From Hypsibius dujardini (Eukaryota; Tardigrada; Eutardigrada; Parachela; Hypsibiidae), in contig LRSR01001079.1 of the NCBI GenBank assembly GCA_001579985.1, positions 1 to 54,483 on the forward strand: 54,483 nucleotides of DNA, given 5' to 3'. This document shows positions 48,118-54,483 of the stretch, piece after piece; position 1 is the first letter of the stretch, and each line of letters opens with the position of its first letter. A program made the translations under genes and the position numbers. The notes beneath the pieces are model-generated. The model was given only the letters and a program-made list of their open reading frames with translations. It made no database searches and was not told where the DNA came from.

Positions 48118-49080
48118 AGAGGCTTGTTAAGGATCCTTACAAGTCGGTACCTGGACCCCTCACGGTAGGGCCAAGGGGTGGAAAAAGTGGGGTTTTTTAT
48201 TCACAATTGAACCCAAAAATCAGCTCATTGTTTCTGATCGTGCCCTCCCGAAAAAAGACTATCCGAAATACGGTTACCATCGATAAAGGTTACATTGACT
48301 GTCTTAAATACCATTCCAAATTGCGTAGCAATATAGCTTGTAACCCTTTTTTGCCCCTGAGCTAAAAAAATGAGGAAAACGGAGTGCTATTTATGACAGC
48401 AAGTTTATTAAGCCTAAAAGCTTTTCCAAAGTTTGAAAAGCCTGGAAATGGAGAAAATCATGGCGATGTCAATAGTTTTATTAAGCATACAATTTTAAAA
48501 TAACTGTAGTATTAATAAAGGATGAGTAAAGTGTCAATTGGCCACTGGTCAGTCGTTTTGGTAGTCAAAGTATCTTCCTCATTGTGAATTTCATCGTTTC
48601 AATTATCGTTAATTCCTGATAGCTTAGCGGTAAGAACTCTGCCTTGAGCTGGAAGATGACAATTTCATTCCCGGGCGAGTATTTTTTTCACGTTTTTTCC
48701 CCACCCCCTAGAGACCGGTTGGTCATGCCAAACCATGGAACACTTGTCGAAGTGTGGGGGTCTAAATTCCAAGACCCCTTGAGATTTCAATTTGTTTCAA
48801 AAACTTAAAAACAGTTTCGCTCAAACTCAAGATATTTTTGGGTTCTATATATGTTCCTCTTAATAACCGAAAATGGCAGACATTTTCGAGAAAGCCGAGA
48901 TGTACTGATATGATCATAGGAACAAGAGACCCCTCACACTCCAACATGTTTCAACATGATCATAAACAGCAGAGGCGGGGGGGGGGAAGTATTTTGCCCC
49001 TTTGCCCATCTCCTGGCTCTACCATGAAGGGCCTTGGTTCCGACTTTTGTGGGGAGTATATAAACAAGCAACTGCCTATA
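48118..49080. mobile_element. F1 element, long copy
   Basis: The left end GGCTTGTTAAGGATCCTTAC...CCCCTCACGGTAGGG and the right end reading inversely CCCCACAAAAGTCGGAACC...CTTCATGGTAGAGCC are F1 termini. 48760-49075 aligns with 45560-45930. A 48200-48750 middle is unlike other copies, so this may be a nested insertion or a longer parent. Confidence 0.6.
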
Positions 49081-49473
49081 ATTGTACCCGAGTGTACGAT
49101 GTTTAGTCTGTCTGAAAGTCTATCTTCCCATACCTGCTTGCAATAAATATTCCACTGCCACTTGTCTGTCGGTTGAATGTTCGTACACTGCGCATATGCC
49201 TCTCAATCTTTTGCAATCTTCCGCAATTGCAAATGATAATTCTCGGATTTATTTATTTTGCAACAACAAAATGAGGCTGCTGCTGCTGCCGATCCCACTC
49301 AGCAATGGCATGGACTATACTGTTAGTAAGTGGGTACCTGTTGGGTACCACCCAACAATTGAAATACAAAAACATGAACTTCCCTTGAAGGAAGGAGTTT
49401 TGTTACAGACAGTAACAGGTCGAAGAAAAATGTATGTACATCATCACGAAGGTGAAAATTACATTATTTTTGT
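49081..49473. other. CTLR3 3' flank
   Basis: Downstream region of CTLR3. The plus-strand 138-codon frame at 49082-49498 overlaps the CTLR3 stop and has no family features. Confidence 0.4.
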
Positions 49474-50448
49474 TTACGTAAAACTATCTTCGTTGTAATT
49501 AACATTGTCAACAGAGGCCTTGTCTGAGGGCCTGGCGTTGGTGTTGTTAAATCGTGGGACCCATGGAACTCCACCATTCCGTCTGGTCATGAGGTAATAG
49601 GTAGCATAAGTCAGAGCAGGAACCAGAAGGAGAACGGAAATGACAATGCCAGCAATGGCGCCCCCACTCATTTGGTCCAGACCCTTGTTAGTCGCTGCAG
49701 CGGAAACGGGTTCTTTCATTTTTTCGCAGATGTAACCGCGAGTCGCTCCGTGACCGCACTGAACGTTGTTCCATTTTCCATTGGTTTTGATTTCGACGCA
49801 GGATTCGCGAGTGTAACCGCCAGTCAGAACATTCGGCTCACCTCAAATATCAAATGATATTAAGGTTTCAATAAAAATCAATATAAATAAAAAATCCAAA
49901 ACCAAAGGGTGAAATGCAACTGGACTGAAACGGGGAGTAAATTAGTACAAAACCCTGAGTAAATTAATTTTTATTTTAAAACAGAAATATTAAAATGAAA
50001 ATAGCGGATATACTCCATTATTAGAAAATTATAACGGAGAATAATTATTCTAATTAAAAATGATAATTGATATCACATTTGCATGAGGAAATCTTACCAT
50101 CATCCCAGTTTTGGTAACTGCCTTGATAGGTGGCATTATCGTCTAGCCATTTCCATGTACCAATGTTGGTAAGCTGGTCCACTTCTTCGTACAAGCCTAG
50201 CCATAACGCGCTTGTGGACTTCTCCAAGTACTTCTCAATTATTTTCTGGTCGGCTTCGGTACGGATGGTGAGAACACTGCCTCCTGCTCTAGCGCAAATG
50301 TCCTTTGCTTCCGACCAGGTCACCTTCGCGCATTCAGCTGACGCTGTGGCGGCAGTATGAACGATTCGGTAGCAGAAGTCGTTACCCTCATCCGGAAATC
50401 CCGCCGGGCAAGTGCCAGAATTCGTAGGTGCCAACTTCTCGCATTCCA
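49474..50448 (-). CDS. CTLR3 CTLD D2, transmembrane helix and tail (two exons)
   Basis: Exons 50448-50098 and 49841-49474. ECEKLAPTNSGTCPAGFP, ALWLGLYEEVDQL and NWDDG; the second exon opens GEPN and has KWNNVQC. A short stalk (AAATNKGLDQMSGG), the helix, RRNGG and the tail follow. Confidence 0.92.
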
Positions 50449-50541
50449 CTACAAACAAATTGGGTTATTGTACTCTTCAGTTATACATTACAAATTATGT
50501 TTGACTTCTGTCTATCTATCCGTCGGTCTATCTGTCCATCC

Positions 50542-50579
<38 letters not shown>

Positions 50580-50591
50580 GTCCATCCGTCG

Positions 50592-50629
<38 letters not shown>

Positions 50630-53600
50630 GTTAGTTTCTGTGCGTCTGTCTGCATCTTTGCCTGTCATATAGTTGCTTGTCTTTCTTTACTGCTACATAT
50701 GAATACCTTCCCGCTTTTCGCACGCAGCAAACTGAACTGAGTCGGTGCATTTATGTGTGCTCCACTTGCCATCCCGGTTCAAAGCGATACAGTTCTCCTC
50801 CTGATTATTGGTATAGAAGTTGACAATGTTGTTAATTTTGGGAAAGCAGCCGTTGAACCATGACATTTTGCCGGCTCTTTCACCACCTCCCAGCCAAGCT
50901 TGGGCAGAAACATCACCACCAATGCTGTTCTCGTTCGCTGCATTGTTAAGCAACACGCGCAAGAAGGCGTTCTCGTAGGGACTGAGGATGGTAGCAAAGT
51001 GAGCTCCACCGTGGTTAGCACAAGTAGTTCTTGGGTCCGATCCAGCAGGGACTACGCCAAAACAGACCCCGTTCAGGTTGTGGAACCCGGTTTGGCATTT
51101 TTGCGATGGCACGTGGGTTGGAGCTGTTGCATCTGCAAAAAGTAAACGCATTTAATTGGTGGTTACATGCACAATTCACGATTTACGCTCAAATATTTTT
51201 TATCAGTATGTGTTCACCAACTAATTTACAAAACTATGATAGCTTTTCATTCAAGCAATTAATTTTTTCATCGTTAAAATGTTACTGCATTTTTTTAATA
51301 CATTATGTTCTGCAAAAATGTTATAAAATATTTACACGCAGTTGGAGTTGAAAAAATAATCGAAAATATAATTTCGTGGAAACAACAATATACTTGTACC
51401 TTTTTGCATCTTGCAAATGTAGCCAGCGGTGTTTGAGCACAGTTCGTCATTCCATCGTCCGGCCTTTGCGACGTCTCCGTACATCATCACGCACTCTTGC
51501 TGTGATATATTGAACATGCCGTACATTAACTCTTTTAATGTCGAAATTACCCGGTGTTAAATATTATTCTGGCGACATACCGTGGACATGTAAATTGGTT
51601 CGCGATAATTCCAGTTGGTGAATCCGAAGTAGCTTTGATCAGTCCAGTAGAGTGTGCTCCGATCGATCTCCTCGTGGAGACCGGTCCAACGATTCAACCG
51701 ATCAGCACCCATATGAGCCATTAGGAAGTCCTGCTCGAGTTCATTGTGGATGGAAACGAGGTCTGAGCTTTTAGAGAGGTCTGTCGGATGAGCATACAAC
51801 TCTTGGCACGATCGATGAGCGTCGTTCCAGTTCTTCAAATCGTTCGCGGGTGAAAACCAGTAGCAGGATGATCCTGAAAAATATTTGCTTGACGTGAGAG
51901 ACCGAATATCGGAACGGGTCGTTCAGTAAGCGAAAATGGAAAGATGATAAGCGGATTTCCGATACTTGTAAATACGCGATTAAGCGAATTAAATTTCAGG
52001 GAAAAAGGACAATAATAGAAACAAGCTTATACTTCCGGGAGTCCAATCAGGCAATGTAACAAACGGTGCGATCTGTTTGCTCACTTACGTATGTTGGTTT
52101 AAGCTAGCTAGTTAGTAAAACCTTGGAGTTATATTTGTTTTGAAAATATGCAAAATTTCTCAGCTCAGTGAAACAATATTTGAAGCAATAACTATGTGAC
52201 GCAACGATTCCCCGTGCAAAGTGCACCCCCGAAAAGGATTATGCACGATCCTAAAAACTGGTAAAAAAGAGCTGTTCTGAGCCTCGACAAAATTTTTTTT
52301 TCTCCCACACGATGTTAAGTAACAAATCGAAGCGTCGAAAATGTTCTCATGCTTTCCGCTGTTTCTCTGGTTAAACACCACCTGTGCAAAATGTTAGCAC
52401 ATAATCTGGCGAGACCCGTGTTAATTCAAGGGAATTACTTACCGTAACGAAGGCAGTCCTTGCAAACAGCGGGACATCCCCAGTTGTCCTGAACGACTGG
52501 CGGTATGACCGGCACCACCGGAGTCTTGGCCTTTCGACAAAGGAACCGATAACCGTTGGCCCACTGACACCGATAATCATGCCACTTTCCATTAACATTG
52601 TTCATCACGACACACGCCTCCGCGCCCTGACTGCTGGGCTCGTTGTTGTCCCACGCGCGGTACACATTCGACACGTTTCCGTCGACCCAAGTGTGGGTCA
52701 TGGTTTGGATGTGTTGCAGCCGGAGACCGATCCAAAAGTACGTACCGATGGGAGCTTCCCGGGCCAAACTTAGACGGACGAATTCGTGATTGTCCTGGTC
52801 GATGGTGGCCAAATGGGAGTCCATCGAGTTGCAGGTCCGTTCAGCATTAGACCACGATGCGAAAGTGCGAGAGACGAAAAAGCAGCTGTCGGTTTTGGCG
52901 TCGTAAAACCATTCACCAATGCGACTGAATCCGCACGTCGCTGGAATAGGAATTGAAGATTGTTTAATCAATGTAATGAAATATTTTGAATATGTTTGCT
53001 TATGTAAATTGTATACCAGGCAAACGCTATGGGTTGAATCTGTGGGGTGACGGCCACCCCACCGATTCAATCCATAGCGTTTGCCTGGTAAATCGTTAAG
53101 ACTTTTAGTGCTGACCGTTGTTGAGGGGACTTTTGACTCGTTCGCAGATGTATCCCTGTTTGCGGCTGTCGGTGCAGTGACGGTTGTTCCACTTCCCGTC
53201 GTCCTCGGGTTTTGTGTTTGCACCGTGAATCATTTCCACGCAAAGCTCACGATCTCCTGTGGGATCCATGCTGTCTGGCTGACCTGAAAAGCGGAAAACT
53301 CCGTTGCAATATCGACATTATCGTCCATCTTAGTTCTTTTTTAAAAACATTTCACGTAACTAAAACTTAGTTTGATTGTTTTAGTAAATTAGGAAAAGTA
53401 AAGCTTTTAAAGCAATTACCAAGGGATTTCGACTAGATTTATTTTTAATCTCTTTCACTTTTAATATGCCTTTAGGTACTGATTCCTGCAACATTGAGTG
53501 GAATGACTTGCCTGGTGCCCAATTGGTAACAGTTTGCTGATATTCGATTTTCGGGTCCAACCATTTCCACTGGCCGCTGGGCAGCGTAGGAGGAGTAACC

Positions 53601-54483
53601 AGGTCGTCTTGGTAGTACAGGCCAATCCACAACCCGTGCTCCGCCTTGGCCATCAACTGGCTTATGCATCGCTGATCTTTCTCATTGCGAATAGTCACCA
53701 AACTGGAGCCCATGTTAGCACATGCAGTTTTTGCTTCATCCCACGTAGCCTGTGCGTTGATTAGACTTTGAGAGTTGGATGTCTGACCGACCAATCGGTA
53801 GCAAAAATCGCCACAATCTTCCGAGAATCCCGTGGGGCAGACACCTACGACGTCTGACGGCTCGGTCATGGCACACTCATTACCTGCAGGTTAAGATCAA
53901 GAAAGGTTTAATGTAGTAATCTTTCTTTTTCACACACGCTCGTAAAAGAAAGCAGCAGACATGCAAGAAAACAAACAAACAGGCGGACAGACAGATACAC
54001 AGACAGACATGCAAACATTTAAACATTCAGGCACGCATACAGACATACATTCATGCAGATAAGAAAAAATACCGACGGGCAGACGGGCACATAGGCACCC
54101 TCATGTTTGCCGTACCCACGCGTCTCTCGCAGACTGCATAGGGAATCTTGTCTAGATCCAAGCTACAGGACACTGTGCGCCATTTTCCATCGTATTGCAT
54201 GACGAGGCAAGTCTTTTCGAAGTCTTCAGGTAGTTGTGCATTGTAGAAATGCGCAATATTATTGAACTTGGCGAAACAATTGCTGTCCCATTTGAGGATA
54301 CCCTTGACTTCCTTCCCCCCGAGCCAAGCGGTGTCGTTGGACGGTGCGTAGCCGTTGAGCTTATTAGACATCATGTGGATGAATGCGTTCTCGATGGGGT
54401 TGACGATTGTAGCAGGCCGGATGTCTGAACCGACACTCTGACATGCTTGTGCAGGATTCTGAAATCCTTGCATCGAAACAACG
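49474..54483 (-). CDS. CTLR3: multi-CTLD receptor, 5' part outside the window
   Basis: Third paralog, cut by the right edge. Visible exons: 54483-54116 (C1, partial), 53883-53512 and 53283-53116 (D1), 52940-52443 (A2), 51873-51581 and 51499-51400 (B2), 51132-50707 (C2), 50448-50098 and 49841-49474 (D2, helix, tail). Exon lengths 168, 498, 293, 100, 426 and 351 equal those of CTLR2 exactly, marking these two as the closest pair. The helix reads AIAGIVISVLLLVPALTYAT, and the tail carries RPSDKASVDNVNYNEDSFT. D1 carries QPD with a GC donor, like CTLR1; D2 carries EPN. No disruption is seen. By analogy A1 and B1 plus the signal peptide should follow beyond 54483. Confidence 0.93.
50505..50655. 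repeat. TCTG microsatellite, CTLR3 C2-D2 intron
   Basis: A long interrupted TCTG run on the plus strand with TCCA and TCGG interruptions, at the same intron as the runs in CTLR1 and CTLR2. Confidence 0.9.
50707..51132 (-). CDS. CTLR3 CTLD C2 (single exon)
   Basis: NGVCFGVVPAGS, PYENAFLRVLLNNAANENS, GCFPKINNIVNFYTNNQEEN and RDGKWSTHKC. No EPN/QPD or WND motif. Confidence 0.92.
51400..51873 (-). CDS. CTLR3 CTLD B2 (two exons)
   Basis: Exons 51873-51581 and 51499-51400. GSSCYWFSPANDLKNW, RWTGLHEE and NWNYREPIYMST, then QECVMMYGD and RWNDELC (WND). Confidence 0.92.
52443..52940 (-). CDS. CTLR3 CTLD A2 (single exon)
   Basis: ATCGFSRIGEWFYDAKTDSC, AERTCNSMDSHLATIDQDN and YFWIGLRL. The sugar site is NNEPSSQGAEACVVMNN (EPS) with KWHDYRC. 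The linker is DNWGCPAVCKDCLRYGK. Confidence 0.92.
53014..53090. repeat. Near-perfect 77-bp palindrome in CTLR3 D1-A2 intron
   Basis: Pairing 53014 with 53090 and moving inward gives 34 Watson-Crick pairs plus one G-T pair over the outer 36 positions, with a single internal mismatch (53041/53063). The tip is about five bases at 53050-53054. The outer arm begins TACCAGGCAAACGCTATGG. Confidence 0.9.
53116..53883 (-). CDS. CTLR3 CTLD D1 (two exons, QPD, GC donor)
   Basis: Exons 53883-53512 and 53283-53116. ECAMTEPSDVVGVCP, CGDFCYRL, MGSSLVTIRNEKDQRC and LWIGLYYQD. The first exon ends NWAPG with donor CCAG|gcaagt; the second opens GQPDSMDP and has KWNNRHC. Confidence 0.92.
53945..54056. repeat. 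CAGA microsatellite, CTLR3 C1-D1 intron
   Basis: Interrupted CAGA/CAAA/CATA run on the plus strand, in the same orientation as the run in the CTLR2 C1-D1 intron. Confidence 0.85.
54116..54483 (-). CDS. CTLR3 CTLD C1 (partial)
   Basis: The visible part has DIRPATIVNPIENAFIHMM, TAWLGGKEVKGILKWDSNC, FNNIAHFYNAQ and QYDGKWRTVSC. No EPN/QPD or WND. The 5' end lies beyond the window. Confidence 0.9.

Overview
This window is nuclear DNA from an invertebrate animal. The genes have spliceosomal introns (GT-AG, with two GC-AG cases), and their protein families are metazoan: an ABHD4/5-like hydrolase, UDP-glucose 4-epimerase, a GT92 glycosyltransferase, class A GPCRs and multi-C-type-lectin receptors. 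Intergenic DNA and introns are full of short inverted-repeat elements and TCTG/CAGA microsatellites. I cannot name the species. An ecdysozoan such as a tardigrade is possible, but that is a guess from gene style and not something the sequence proves.

Layout. 0.4-2.3 kb (minus): an ABHD4/5-like gene with sound splice sites and one in-frame TAG, so a pseudogene or nonsense allele. 2.3-3.8 kb (minus): two unrecognised open regions. 4.4-6.4 kb (minus): an intact 8-exon GALE gene. 7.9-11.0 kb (minus): a GT92-type glycosyltransferase with an inverted-repeat element in an intron. 11.4-12.3 kb (plus): a degraded, partly duplicated fragment that weakly resembles a calpain C-terminus. 13.3-17.1 kb (minus): an intact 4-exon class A GPCR whose third intron holds a retrotransposon gag remnant. 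30.5-33.1 kb (plus): a second 3-exon class A GPCR.

The main content is three tandem minus-strand genes, CTLR1 (19.6-27.1 kb), CTLR2 (39.4-47.5 kb) and CTLR3 (49.5 kb to beyond the right edge). Each encodes a type I membrane receptor: signal peptide, C-type lectin-like domains (CTLDs), one transmembrane helix and a short tail. The eight CTLDs of CTLR1 and CTLR2 are two copies of one four-domain block: A1-B1-C1-D1-A2-B2-C2-D2. Each letter has its own sequence type, exon pattern and motif content, so an ABCD block was duplicated inside a gene and the whole gene was then triplicated. Every domain border is a phase-1 intron. In D domains the EPN/QPD sugar-specificity motif opens its own exon. D1 carries QPD (galactose-type) in CTLR1 and CTLR3 but EPN (mannose-type) in CTLR2. 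CTLR1 and CTLR2 resemble macrophage mannose receptors in CTLD number, but I see no cysteine-rich (ricin-type) or fibronectin type II domain.

Repeats. At least three dispersed families (called F1, F2 and F3 here), three other terminal-inverted-repeat elements, a near-perfect 77-bp palindrome inside CTLR3, and microsatellites recurring at equivalent CTLR introns were found. No rRNA, tRNA or CRISPR array was recognised.
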